Source: Nematocida ironsii (lineage: Eukaryota > Microsporidia). Taken from it: DNA of 25,794 bases. Position numbers and translations under genes: made by a program. How positions within the stretch are numbered: position 1 is the stretch's first letter; the number at the start of each line of letters is the position of its first letter. Under the pieces are notes generated by a model. That model was not told the origin of the DNA and did no database searches. It saw only the letters and a program-made list of their open reading frames with translations. Below, one piece after another: positions 1 to 8,534 of this stretch. The stretch spans positions 1 to 25,794 of the forward strand of contig LTDK01000104.1 in assembly GCA_001642415.1 (NCBI GenBank), read 5' to 3'.

Positions 1-88
1 TAATTTTAAGTTTATGTATGGAATAAGAATTTAAAATAAAAAGCCATTCGAGGCTTACGGACAGAGGATATTATACAGTTGGGGATAG

Positions 89-217
89 AACAGCAGAGCC
101 AAGCACTGCCTTATAAATAGCAGACAGATTGGAGTAGCCGTTTATTTAATAATAGGTGTACTGGCTGTGTACATGGGGATTGCACTGTACTGTCTGCTTA
201 CAGTAAATCATTACTAA
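89..217 (+). pseudogene. Possible 3' remnant of a membrane protein gene
   Basis: An open stretch of 42 codons runs from just after an in-frame TAG (86-88) to a TAA (215-217) without an upstream ATG. From codon 14 (position 128) it encodes one strongly hydrophobic segment of about 25 residues (IGVAVYLIIGVLAVYMGIAL and on), followed by a short tail. That is what the C-terminal membrane anchor of a tail-anchored or single-pass protein looks like. Neighbouring frames upstream are open over short distances, so a frameshift may have broken the gene. It could also be chance; I do not recognise the family. Confidence 0.3.
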
Positions 218-339
218 ACATACTTATTATGTATATGTAATTGATACAGCGTCTTACTGCGAGTTGAGGTCCAGCTTACTACACAGATATCGCATATATA
301 TTACGCCTATGCCAGTGATATAGTATAATCCGGTACAAC

Positions 340-614
340 GAAGTTATAAGCAGTGTGCTGTGGTAGAGGTACAGGAAGGGGAATTCATGTACGCGCTAGT
401 GCCTTATTAAGTCGGTGCAGACTACGCAGCGGTTCTAAATGTTAGATGTACAAGCATCAAGGGAAAAAGTAACATGCGTCGAATTACCTAATAAAAAGAT
501 TGGAGCATAATCTAACCCATATGGCTCCCCCGAAGGGATGTGATAGTAGAAGACCCCGCCCGAGTATTGAATGTCGAGTTCTCCTGCACCTCTCAGCACA
601 CTACTTATAACTTC
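340..614. repeat. Inverted repeat, arms 340-376 and 582-614
   Basis: The plus strand at 340-360 matches the reverse complement of 594-614 at 20 of 21 bases (core GAAGTTATAAG, then AGTGTGCTG). After a 4-base insertion in the left arm, 365-376 matches the reverse complement of 582-593 at 11 of 12 bases. The spacer is about 205 bases. Weaker similarity seems to continue inward. It may be a foldback element or an inverted duplication of a piece of a decayed gene. Confidence 0.7.
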
Positions 615-671
615 ACTGCACAAGAAAGAGAAGCAGCTCTCCGGGACACTGAAACTCAGAATGCGAGGCCT
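438..671 (-). pseudogene. Possible decayed coding fragment, no ATG
   Basis: On the minus strand 78 codons are open between TAA (672-674) and TAG (435-437). None is ATG. The composition looks coding-like (mixed codons, moderate G+C) compared with the AT-rich DNA to the right. The same frame continues past the TAG with further open pieces interrupted by stops near 395 and 287, as expected of a gene that has picked up stop codons. Part of it (582-614) is duplicated in inverted orientation at 340-376. No family is recognised, and the fragment could be chance. Confidence 0.25.
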
Positions 672-889
672 TTAAATACCTTCAAAAAATAATTAATTTG
701 TCTAAATATGGTAGAGTGACCATGCATTATACGCATCTAGATCTATTTAAATTAAATTTAAGGGTAATTGCATGAATTAGAAGGATCTATTACAAGAATA
801 GACTAAATACATGATAATATGGCAGTGTATAGGCATATTAAAAAGAGTGTTTACAGAGAGAGTGCAGTAAGACAGGTTATACTTAGATA

Positions 890-1110
890 TATTTCAGGTG
901 TTACAAGTGGTATAGGTAGATTATAGGTGTGTTACTGATTTCTGGTTATTCCAGATATATCAAACCTTATAGGTATATTCCAGACATATTTCAGACATAT
1001 TACATATATCAAGTATATTCCAGATATATTATAGGCATGCCAGCTGTATTATAGATATAGTGCAGATGTGTTACAGGCATATTACAGGGTTATTTTATAC
1101 ATATGTTAAG
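890..1110. repeat. Degenerate ~11-base tandem repeat
   Basis: Units resembling ATATTNCAGRY recur head to tail, most clearly between about 970 and 1035, where ATATTCCAGAC is followed by ATATTTCAGAC and then by ATATTACAT and ATATTCCAGAT. Unit length drifts between 9 and 12 bases, so it is decayed. The TTCNGG core of the wider intergenic motif is embedded at 938-949, which suggests that both derive from one kind of repeat. Confidence 0.55.
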
Positions 1111-1366
1111 TATTTCAAGTATAAATATATAACATAATCTATAATATACCTAATTATAATAAGATATTTGGTTTTTTATGGTATTAAACAGAATATTGAA
1201 TAGGTTTCTTCTATTATACAGTTATATAAATACGGCAGTATCAGAATATTCTATTTTATGCGAATTTCTGGTTATATTAAAATAGAAATAAATAATTATA
1301 AAATAGTTACAAATAATAGAAAATAGACTTATTATAACAGAAATTAACCTTAAGATATACATATTA

Positions 1367-2125
1367 ATGAGTATATATAGGAGTACGTATTCTATACATA
1401 AAATGATGCATCTGCCAGTGGGAGGACCAGGAGGTGGCTGTGAAAGTAATGAACTTAGATTTACTATTATTCCAATGGGTAGTGCATTGGGTATGCAACC
1501 CACTAGTGGTAAATTAATGTATAAACAAGCTATTTTATATGTAAAAACACTTGTTCATATACTACTGTATGGCATAGCCATTATGTATAATTATATTATT
1601 GTATATAGGCTGTATAAAAAGAGTGTATTTAGTGTTGTAAATTTTATTGTTTTAAGTATTTCTGTGGTACTTACTATGCTTGTATGGGATAATTATTCTG
1701 AGAAGAATATAAAAAAAATCAGACCGATTGAAAAAACGTTCATTTCAGTTTTATTCTCACTGATTTTAATTGTTCCTGGGGTTTTATTAGGGAATTCATG
1801 GCTGTCATTTATTGTGACGAATTCACTTACGGTATCTTTTGAGTATCCATTTATGTTTTTATCACATGCATTCTTCTTCTTCATAAGGTATGCATACCCA
1901 GAGAGTGACTTTAAGAATATTCTGAATATAATCCCGGGTGTAATTGCATTGGTTTCTTTAGTTGAGTATGAAATATCTGCTGTGTGCAAAAAGAGAAAGA
2001 TAAGGGTTACTCCACTGTGTTTATCTGCCACTACTGTTATAACAGGAATTTTTGTATTTTTATCTCTTTTAGTTGTTATATTCAATATATACGATATGCA
2101 GAGTTTAAGCATATTCAATAATTAG
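1367..2125 (+). CDS. Predicted six-helix membrane protein, unknown function
   Basis: A 252-residue protein I cannot assign to a family. The first ~50 residues are polar and contain a glycine-rich stretch (GGPGGG near residue 20). About six hydrophobic segments follow, roughly at residues 55-80, 86-107, 123-150, 158-176, 184-206 and 215-243, separated by short loops with Lys/Arg clusters, so it is probably a multi-pass integral membrane protein. The ATG at 1367 is the first in frame; the double ATG at 1403 would drop 12 residues and is equally plausible. An opposite-strand open frame over 1693-2118 is most simply a shadow. The gene lies beside the decayed left end, and no transporter or enzyme motif is visible. 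Confidence 0.6.
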   Translation: MSIYRSTYSIHKMMHLPVGGPGGGCESNELRFTIIPMGSALGMQPTSGKLMYKQAILYVKTLVHILLYGIAIMYNYIIVYRLYKKSVFSVVNFIVLSISVVLTMLVWDNYSEKNIKKIRPIEKTFISVLFSLILIVPGVLLGNSWLSFIVTNSLTVSFEYPFMFLSHAFFFFIRYAYPESDFKNILNIIPGVIALVSLVEYEISAVCKKRKIRVTPLCLSATTVITGIFVFLSLLVVIFNIYDMQSLSIFNN

Positions 2126-2283
2126 TCTGTTTATATACGGTGATTAAATCCATGGAAAGTCTGTATTTTATTCTTTATATGCTCTTAAAGTTATTGAATA
2201 ATAAAATACATAAAGCATACACGAATAAATCCATTTATGTACATTTTTATTTTTATTCATATGGAAATAAAATTAATTCTGAT

Positions 2284-2676
2284 TTATTCTATAATAGAAA
2301 TCTTTACTTTTTTGGTCTTATCACTGTCTAAAGAATCATTATTATTATCTGGTGATGGGATTTCTACTGGTTCTGTTATTATATCATCAAATTCATTCTT
2401 TCCTTCTATGATGGTTCCTTTTCTTGGGTGGATTATTAAGTCAATAATAGAGAGTATACGGGTTGCTTCATCTTGTATACTTTCAATGGAGAGTGCTTGT
2501 GATAGAATTATTATGTAGTTAGACAGAAGAAGGTGGATACCTTCTATATTGAAAGGTATAATCACAGTATAAAGAACATTCCATGCAGATTCAATTAATT
2601 CTTGGTACTTCTTGGATTCAAACTTATCCAGGAGATCAACTACTGTTTTTTCAGCTAAAGAGTGCTCATTATTCAT
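2284..2676 (-). CDS. Hypothetical protein, 130 aa
   Basis: An unrecognised small protein starting at a clear ATG (2674-2676) and ending in TAA. Residues 1-85 look helical and amphipathic (mixed Leu/Ile with Glu/Lys, including a hydrophobic stretch near residues 38-62 that is probably a helix bundle rather than a membrane span). The last 45 residues are acidic and Asp/Asn/Ser-rich, ending in a short basic-hydrophobic tail. It lies downstream of the 3089-4240 gene on the same strand after a 412-base gap, and it converges on the membrane protein gene at 1367-2125 with 158 bases between stops. No motif allows a function to be proposed. Confidence 0.55.
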   Translation of the reverse strand: MNNEHSLAEKTVVDLLDKFESKKYQELIESAWNVLYTVIIPFNIEGIHLLLSNYIIILSQALSIESIQDEATRILSIIDLIIHPRKGTIIEGKNEFDDIITEPVEIPSPDNNNDSLDSDKTKKVKISIIE

Positions 2677-3088
2677 TACTGCAAGAAAATTGAATTTAAT
2701 AAATTTTTTAGCTAATAAAAGTATACAGCAGGAATATAAATATACTCAGAATATGTTCGGGTATAAAATACAGTCTAATATAACCTGATGCATAAGATAT
2801 ATTCTGTATAACAATATATCTGATAATTAAGAATTCTTATATGAATTTTAATAGTTATTCATACAGGAATATGGACAATTTGAAATATGCATAGAGATAG
2901 TTTAGTATAATTTATTGCATACAGTAGAAATTACATGGAATAAGAGATTATTTCGGATTACTTCAGGTTATATTGAATTTTTGTATTATTTTCGGGTTAT
3001 TTATATTTACAGTGGTAGAATAACTAAGAAATATGAAATATATTCCGTATATGTAAGTATATTTCGGCATACTTCGGATTATTTATGG
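2677..3088. other. Intergenic gap with tandem TTCGG repeats
   Basis: AT-rich and without a credible gene. The right half holds degenerate 10-base units: ATTTCGGATT then ACTTCAGGTTAT at 2950-2971, ATTTTCGGGTTAT at 2988-3000, and three consecutive units at 3061-3094 that run into the stop codon of the neighbouring gene. A 73-codon open frame over 2915-3136 appears to be only a translation of these repeats. Confidence 0.6.
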
Positions 3089-3094
3089 TTATAT
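2950..3094. repeat. Two clusters of the ATTTCGGGTT 10-base repeat
   Basis: Cluster one (2950-3000) reads ATTTCGGATT, ACTTCAGGTT and, after a spacer, TTTTCGGGTTAT. Cluster two (3061-3094) reads ATTTCGGCAT, ACTTCGGATT, ATTTATGGTT in perfect 10-base register. The last unit supplies the TAA (minus strand) that ends the 3089-4240 gene. Confidence 0.6.
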
Positions 3095-4240
3095 CTTGAT
3101 GAAAAACTCAATCGGATAATCATTTACTTTAGCTGAAAAAAGATGATTTCTTTTTAAAGAACTCTTTTTCTGTATTTGTAGAAGTATTTCAGTGACTGTA
3201 TCTGGAGAGTCAATTATAGTTTCATGCTTTAGTGCGCCCACTAATAAATCCTGTACAGAAATATCTATGGACTGTTCATCTAGCATTTCCATATCAAGAG
3301 TATCTTCTAATGAATTTGTATGGGGCTTTTCCATGGACTCATTATACTCATTTCCCATTAATGGGTTCATGATGATGATTTTATATGAAGTAGCCAGAGT
3401 TCTGCACAGAGTTAGTTTAATAAAGAACTTCTCCTTTATTCGCTTAAGCCCTATTGAGTACATAAAGTCATTAGGAAGTATTAGAGAAGACTTTCTTGTA
3501 TAATGAATCTGTCCAAAGTCAGCAGATATGCATATGGGTGCACACCAATCACTTATTTTCAATAGTTTTATCTTATATGTACCATTTTCTTTATGTTCCA
3601 TTCTTTTCCCATTTATAGAAATAACGGGGATATCAGAAGAAGAGGAGAAGAGTGCTCCATCAGGAACTGCAGTGACTAAAATATAATTTCCTTGGACTCT
3701 TTCAATTAATTGAAATGGAGGTACCACAGAAAATACTTCACTTTTAAGAACAACTTCATCTGCATTGTTTATCACATTTGAGAGACAATAACTCTCTGGG
3801 CATTCAATGCTCTTTGAAAATTCTAAATATTCAAATTTAACTGCAGCCACAGAGCAGGGAATACAATACGGCCTATTCCCAGTAATATATTCATACCCAG
3901 AGCATACTTGTCCTTCAATAGACTGTAAATTTATATTATTACTACTTTCTTCATAATTCATATTATGTGAGTCCAGAGCAGTATTACACATCTGAGGTCC
4001 ATTATCCTCCACAGGAGAACATTCTGGATTGAGACTGTCTAAATCCATTGGAGAGTCTTTCTTAGGTAATTTAGAGTTAGGGTTTATTTCATTATACAGT
4101 GATATTTTTACACCATCAAATACTCCTTCTACACAAACAGTCTCTCCATTGTACAAATATTCTCTTGTGGGCTTACTATTTACATCATCACACGCAAAGT
4201 GCACTGTGTCTGGCGTGCTGTAGGTCTGCTGACATTCCAT
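3089..4240 (-). CDS. Hypothetical protein, 383 aa
   Basis: I do not recognise this protein. The first in-frame ATG is at 4238-4240; the open frame extends four codons further but only to a TTG. The product has no obvious signal peptide or membrane segment. Residues ~60-110 are polar and acidic (low complexity). The middle (about 115-160) is cysteine-rich with scattered Cys pairs, and the region 160-280 alternates hydrophobic and polar residues as beta-rich domains do. The C-terminal ~110 residues are acidic, then basic. The gene is head to head with the ABC transporter, with 64 bases between the start codons, so the two probably share a promoter region. The 3' end overlaps an intergenic repeat that provides the stop codon. 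Confidence 0.75.
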   Translation of the reverse strand: MECQQTYSTPDTVHFACDDVNSKPTREYLYNGETVCVEGVFDGVKISLYNEINPNSKLPKKDSPMDLDSLNPECSPVEDNGPQMCNTALDSHNMNYEESSNNINLQSIEGQVCSGYEYITGNRPYCIPCSVAAVKFEYLEFSKSIECPESYCLSNVINNADEVVLKSEVFSVVPPFQLIERVQGNYILVTAVPDGALFSSSSDIPVISINGKRMEHKENGTYKIKLLKISDWCAPICISADFGQIHYTRKSSLILPNDFMYSIGLKRIKEKFFIKLTLCRTLATSYKIIIMNPLMGNEYNESMEKPHTNSLEDTLDMEMLDEQSIDISVQDLLVGALKHETIIDSPDTVTEILLQIQKKSSLKRNHLFSAKVNDYPIEFFIKI

Positions 4241-4292
4241 ATAAATAAACAAAAGATTTAATTTAACGAATTTATTATACTAAAACTTTTAC

Positions 4293-4304
4293 GAAAATTT
4301 TATT
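4293..4304 (+). promoter_or_regulatory. AAATTT-like start signal of the ABC transporter
   Basis: GAAAATTTTATT lies directly before the ATG at 4305. AAATTT-like elements next to start codons are described in Microsporidia. The site is within a 64-base divergent spacer. Confidence 0.45.
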
Positions 4305-6149
4305 ATGCTACAGGTAGATACATCTACGCCAAAAGACACGATAGAAATAGAAAGAAAAGAAGAAGGAGACTGCCCTGCCATAAGTGCAGCACAACAGGTA
4401 GTTCAGGAGAATTCCATAGAAAATTTACAGACACAGACATTTCCGAATGACCAATCCAGCAGTATAAGTGCATTAGAGAGGATGGGCACAAAAGGCTGTT
4501 CAATTTGTTTTTCATTCAACAACATAACATACAAGAACATACTAAGGGATATAACACAGTCATTCAAGAGTGGGGAAATGACGGCCATTCTAGGACCATC
4601 CGGTGCTGGGAAGACGACGTACTTAAAAATAATTTCTGGGAGAAAGCAAAAAAGTACGGGAGAAATAATATTAAATGGGCAGCCAATCAAGCAAAAAGAG
4701 CTTAGGAAGAGGGTTGCTTATGTACATCAGGAAGACCATTTATATCCTGTACTTACAGCAAAAGAGATGCTTTGTTACACAATTAGGCTGAAGACTCCAG
4801 AGGAGCCAAATCCTAGTGAACTAGCAGACAAGTTATTAGCTGACGTAGGGATGGCACATGCAGCAGACACAAAAATAGGAGATCCAATAGAGGGTGTAGC
4901 TGGTCTTTCAGGAGGAGAAAGAAAAAGACTTTCAGTAGCACAGGAGTTAGTGTCTAAGCCAGATATAATCTTTTTAGACGAACCAACCAGTGGGTTGGAC
5001 TCATACACATCAGAAGCATTGATTGTTCATCTTAAAAATCTTGCTAGGACAGGAATACTTATTGTAATGACAATTCACCAGCCATCATCAGATATTTTCC
5101 ATATGTTTGACAATGTGATTATGATGAAAAAAGGGCAAATTGCATACTCTGGGTCACCCAGTGGATGTGTACGATCACTTGCTGCACTGGGCCTGCCCTG
5201 TCCCAAATACACAAACCCAGCAGACCATCTTTTTAGAATACTTTGTCAATTACCAGAGAAGCAAGAAGAGCTGCAGGCACAGGGAACACCAGACTCACCA
5301 TACACAGAAACCAATAATTCACTGAATCAGCTGAATAACAAATTCACTATTAGTGCCTTTTTATATCAGAGCAAAGTACTTCTGTCTCGTACTATTTTGT
5401 GCAGTTTACGAAACAAGAAGTACCTCTTTGCAAAAATGGGTCATGCTCTTTTTGTATCTTTTATAACAGGGATGTTTATGTATAATATACCTAGCAAGAA
5501 GCCACACCAAATAGAGACCAATGTGATAGGGTGTTATAGAACCATCACAATGGCTACTTTTGGGTCATTTTCATATGGTGCCATCTCTATTCTGTTCTCA
5601 GATAGGAAAATTCTTGTCAAGGAGTACGGCTCTAACTATTATACATTCCTTCCGTATTTTATATCAAAAATATTGGTGGACTTCGCTATTACGTGCATGC
5701 ATCCATTTGTAGGTACGCCCATTATATTTTATCTGGCTGGGATTGGGTCTGTTGCACATTTACTGGGATGTTTATTACTTGGAGCCGCAGGGCACTCGCT
5801 TGGAGTGCTTGTTGCATCTTTAGTTGATACGTCTGAGATTGCTCTGGCTGTATTCCCAGCAATGTCGTACTTTATAAATATGCTTACCGGAACAGATATA
5901 GACCCAGAATCAATTATAGGTGTACTGGCGTATCTACAGTATATATCTCCACCTAGGCATGCATATAATATTATGATAAAGCTGCACTACAGAGGAGTGG
6001 AGTCACTCACACCAAGGATTCAAGGGTTAGTGGATGGATTTGTATCTATATACACATCCATGGCAGTTCTGTTTGCCATGTATGTTGTTTTGATAACAGC
6101 AGCTGCGTACTGCTTAAAAAGAAAAGTGCTGAAGCTCACAGATGGTTAG
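4305..6149 (+). CDS. ABCG-family half-transporter
   Basis: This 614-residue protein has the reverse order typical of the ABCG/White family: a nucleotide-binding domain first, membrane domain second. After a ~65-residue polar N-terminus come Walker A GPSGAGKTT (97-105), the Q-loop HQED (141-144), the signature LSGGERKR (201-208), Walker B IIFLDEP (221-227) and the H-loop His at 258. Residues ~370-605 hold about six hydrophobic segments. All ATP-hydrolysis motifs are intact. Half-transporters work as dimers; the substrate cannot be read from sequence. Microsporidia commonly keep several ABCG-like carriers, thought to move lipids or toxic compounds across parasite membranes. The gene diverges from the hypothetical gene at 3089-4240, and an AAATTT-like element abuts the ATG. 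Confidence 0.95.
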   Translation: MLQVDTSTPKDTIEIERKEEGDCPAISAAQQVVQENSIENLQTQTFPNDQSSSISALERMGTKGCSICFSFNNITYKNILRDITQSFKSGEMTAILGPSGAGKTTYLKIISGRKQKSTGEIILNGQPIKQKELRKRVAYVHQEDHLYPVLTAKEMLCYTIRLKTPEEPNPSELADKLLADVGMAHAADTKIGDPIEGVAGLSGGERKRLSVAQELVSKPDIIFLDEPTSGLDSYTSEALIVHLKNLARTGILIVMTIHQPSSDIFHMFDNVIMMKKGQIAYSGSPSGCVRSLAALGLPCPKYTNPADHLFRILCQLPEKQEELQAQGTPDSPYTETNNSLNQLNNKFTISAFLYQSKVLLSRTILCSLRNKKYLFAKMGHALFVSFITGMFMYNIPSKKPHQIETNVIGCYRTITMATFGSFSYGAISILFSDRKILVKEYGSNYYTFLPYFISKILVDFAITCMHPFVGTPIIFYLAGIGSVAHLLGCLLLGAAGHSLGVLVASLVDTSEIALAVFPAMSYFINMLTGTDIDPESIIGVLAYLQYISPPRHAYNIMIKLHYRGVESLTPRIQGLVDGFVSIYTSMAVLFAMYVVLITAAAYCLKRKVLKLTDG

Positions 6150-6283
6150 ACACACTCACTGCCATAAAATAATAATTTCTTAATGGGTTGTGCAGTGAAA
6201 TGACAAACCAGCCAAGCACATTCTAAATATCTATTTACTGGAATATTATAACCGAACACAAGAAATGTAAAAATTTGCAGAAA

Positions 6284-6532
6284 ATGGAAGTGCAGGAGGT
6301 AAGAAATGAAACATTTCAGATTGTAGAGACAGAAAAGAAGCGTAAAAGAATAAAAACAAGAAAATATCCCAAGCAGGAGGAGACTCACACAGACACTTAC
6401 ATTCAGCCTAAAAGCATGCCAATTTCTGAATACATTTCAAATAGTACTAATATAAACCACAAGATATATAGAGACATTCTTATAAATAGAAGAAACGGGG
6501 AAAGAGCCACTGCACTAAACCTGTTGAAATAA
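6284..6532 (+). CDS. Small basic protein, 82 aa, unknown
   Basis: A short open frame starting at the ATG at 6284 (the frame opens nine bases earlier at a TTG). Residues ~18-30 are a dense Lys/Arg run (KKRKRIKTRKYPK) that could be a nuclear localisation or RNA-binding stretch. The rest is polar with no membrane segment and ends in a possible short helix. It lies 134 bases after the ABC transporter on the same strand and 423 bases before eRF3. Its length and the lack of a recognised family leave real doubt that it is a gene, but its mixed amino-acid make-up is unlike translated AT-rich spacer. Confidence 0.45.
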   Translation: MEVQEVRNETFQIVETEKKRKRIKTRKYPKQEETHTDTYIQPKSMPISEYISNSTNINHKIYRDILINRRNGERATALNLLK

Positions 6533-6955
6533 AGAAATAAAACACAAAACACACTCTAAATATAATATATACCGTGCAGTACCTCTAAACCTATAATTAC
6601 TTAATATTCATACATCAGAATAATTACAATATGAATTATAATATCCTGGCAGAGAATGGCCGTATTATTATCACATACAATGCATACGTAATGGTTATTT
6701 AACCGCAGTCAGTGCAATTTCTGGTTATATCCGTATTATACTGAATTTAGGATTATTTTCTGATTAATAATTGTACATTATGGTATTATATTCTGTTTTT
6801 AATGCATTATTAGTATATAACTGTATTAAATTTAGATTATTTCTGGTTAGTGTACTGTATTATTTAGTATTTCTGTACGCCTCTTAAATTTACATTTCAT
6901 TTCTTATTATGCTATGCATTATAAACGGAAATAAATTTTTAGAATATTTTAGTGC
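6533..6955. other. AT-rich gap upstream of eRF3
   Basis: No gene is visible. The motif ATTTCTGGTTAT occurs at 6717-6728 and, as ATTTCTGGTTAG, at 6839-6850. Between them are looser copies (GATTATTTTCTGATTA and similar), as in a decayed short tandem repeat. The last ~25 bases carry the probable start signal of eRF3. Confidence 0.55.
6933..6955 (+). promoter_or_regulatory. AAATTT-like signal and GTGC context before eRF3
   Basis: AAATTTTTAGAATATTTTAG precedes GTGC-ATG. The AAATTT-like element matches the kind described near microsporidian starts. The GTGCATG start context recurs at the APC8 and Trm112 genes. Confidence 0.4.
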
Positions 6956-8260
6956 ATGGACGGACTGACAGAGTCTATTAAGAATATATCAATTAAAAAG
7001 AAGCAATTAAGCATAATATTTATAGGACATGTGGATGCAGGGAAATCCACTACAGGTGGGCAGATATTATACCTTGCAGGTAAGATTGATAAAAGAACAC
7101 TGGAGAAGTATGAAAAAGAATCAAAAGAGAAGAATCGGGAGAGTTGGTATCTATCCTGGGCACTTGACAGTAATCCCGAGGAGAGAGATAAAGGAAAGAC
7201 AACTGAGCTAGGCCAGGCGTATTTTGATACGGATAAGACTACAGTACAAATATTAGATGCACCAGGGCATAAAATGTATGTTCCAAATATGATACTTGGA
7301 GTGAATCAAGCAGACATTGCAGTACTCGTTATATCAGCACGACAGAACGAGTTTGAAGCTGGGTTTGAGAAGGGAGGTCAGACTAGAGAGCATATTTATT
7401 TAGCTAAAGCATCTGGTATATCAAGAATATGTGTTCTAATAAATAAAATGGACGATATCACAGTGAACTGGTCAGAAGATCGGTATAATCATATCATAAA
7501 GTCAACAAAGAAACTTCTACATGCACTTTTTGGAAAGAATGATGTTGTTTACATGCCAATTAGTGGGTTTTTAGGGCACAACATAAAAGAGAACAACTTA
7601 TCCAAAGTGGCTCCATGGTATACTGGTCCATCTTTCTTTGAGTACATTGATTCAATTGACATTCCCAGGAGGAATTCTGATCCTCTGTATGCTTCTATAT
7701 CAGATGCATCCAAGGAGATGGGTGGGTACTTTATAACTGTCCGTGTGGAACGGGGTGTACTTGATAAATCACAAGTAAAACTGTATCCAGGTGCCAGGAA
7801 GATAAACATAATCTCAATAACAATTGATGAGGAAGAAGTAGAAAGAGTACATTCAGGGGAGACTGCCAGAATTAAAATAAAGGAAACAGATGAGATATTC
7901 CCAGGAGATGTAATAACCGCTCTGGAGTACTCAGAAACCGTAGATTCAAACTATTTCATGGCAGCACTAAGCATATTAGATGCCAAATCTCTAATTACAA
8001 AGGGGTATATGGCAGTCATGCACATGGGAGCAAGGGAAGTCCCCATTTCAATTGGGGATTTGTACAAAAAAGAAGGCGAGAAAATACTTAAAGTTAAATT
8101 CGCAAAAACAGGAGACAAACTCGTTGCAGAGATATTTGTAAACGTGCCAATCCCATTAGAGGTGTGCAATGCCAGCAAAAGAACCGGGATATTCACACTG
8201 CGGGATGAAACAAGAACTGTCGGATTTGGGAGGGTGCTAAAAATTAAAGAAAGAAAGTAA
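6956..8260 (+). CDS. SUP35: Translation termination factor eRF3 (GTPase)
   Basis: eRF3 is the GTPase that acts with eRF1 to release finished proteins from the ribosome. The 434-residue product is EF-1alpha-like with G1 GHVDAGKS (24-31), G3 DAPGH (101-105) and G4 NKMD (163-166). Features that separate eRF3 from EF-1alpha and Hbs1 are visible: KYEKESKEKNRESWYLSWAL (51-70), ISARQNEFEAGFEKGGQTRE (126-145), and NKMDD followed by VNWS (170-173). Two beta-barrel domains follow, ending in FTLRDETRTVGFGRVLKI near the C-terminus. The long N-terminal extension of yeast eRF3 is missing; only ~15 residues precede the GTPase, a reduction typical of this group. A short gene starts 22 bases after its stop and may be co-transcribed. 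Confidence 0.93.
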   Translation: MDGLTESIKNISIKKKQLSIIFIGHVDAGKSTTGGQILYLAGKIDKRTLEKYEKESKEKNRESWYLSWALDSNPEERDKGKTTELGQAYFDTDKTTVQILDAPGHKMYVPNMILGVNQADIAVLVISARQNEFEAGFEKGGQTREHIYLAKASGISRICVLINKMDDITVNWSEDRYNHIIKSTKKLLHALFGKNDVVYMPISGFLGHNIKENNLSKVAPWYTGPSFFEYIDSIDIPRRNSDPLYASISDASKEMGGYFITVRVERGVLDKSQVKLYPGARKINIISITIDEEEVERVHSGETARIKIKETDEIFPGDVITALEYSETVDSNYFMAALSILDAKSLITKGYMAVMHMGAREVPISIGDLYKKEGEKILKVKFAKTGDKLVAEIFVNVPIPLEVCNASKRTGIFTLRDETRTVGFGRVLKIKERK

Positions 8261-8282
8261 AATTTTACAGCTAAACATTAAC

Positions 8283-8534
8283 ATGGCACCGCACGAACAG
8301 GAGAGAAATACTGCCAGAATGGAGAGTCACCCAAGCACCAAGAGTACGTCAAAGAAAGACGTACTGACAGTCCAGGAAAGAGTCAAAATATTAGAAGATC
8401 AGATAAAACAAAAGAATGATGAATATCTAAAATTAACAGATGTAGTTGAGAAACTCAAAATTATAAACACCCTTCTGTATAAAGAAGTGTGCAAGGAGTA
8501 CAACACACTAAATCTTCCCATAGAAGAAGAATAA
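8283..8534 (+). CDS. Small coiled-coil protein, 83 aa
   Basis: The first ~27 residues are polar and Ser/Thr/Lys-rich. Residues ~28-70 show heptad spacing of Val, Leu and Ile between charged residues, which predicts a single coiled coil, and the tail is acidic. The ATG at 8283 is the first in frame and lies 22 bases past the eRF3 stop. An AAAATTTT element overlaps that stop codon (TAA at 8258-8260), so the gene could have its own start signal or ride on the eRF3 transcript. Short dimerising proteins of this sort occur in many complexes (kinetochore, Mediator, vesicle tethering), so no function is proposed. Confidence 0.6.
   Translation: MAPHEQERNTARMESHPSTKSTSKKDVLTVQERVKILEDQIKQKNDEYLKLTDVVEKLKIINTLLYKEVCKEYNTLNLPIEEE

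Larger units (their letters stand above)
1..1366. other. Gene-poor left end with gene remnants and repeats
   Basis: No intact ATG-initiated gene can be supported here. Roughly 1-680 looks visibly richer in G+C than the AT-rich DNA after it and holds open stretches without start codons, which resembles decayed coding sequence. It also contains an inverted repeat (340-376 with 582-614). From about 890 to 1110 there is a degenerate short tandem repeat, and the motif ATTTCTGGTTAT lies at 938-949 and 1264-1275. I see no rRNA or tRNA here. A gene off the left edge may end in this region. Confidence 0.6.

Noticed and set aside
2915..3136. Plus-strand open frame of 73 codons
   Set aside because: Its translation is simply the TTCGG repeat clusters plus the 3' end of the neighbouring gene.
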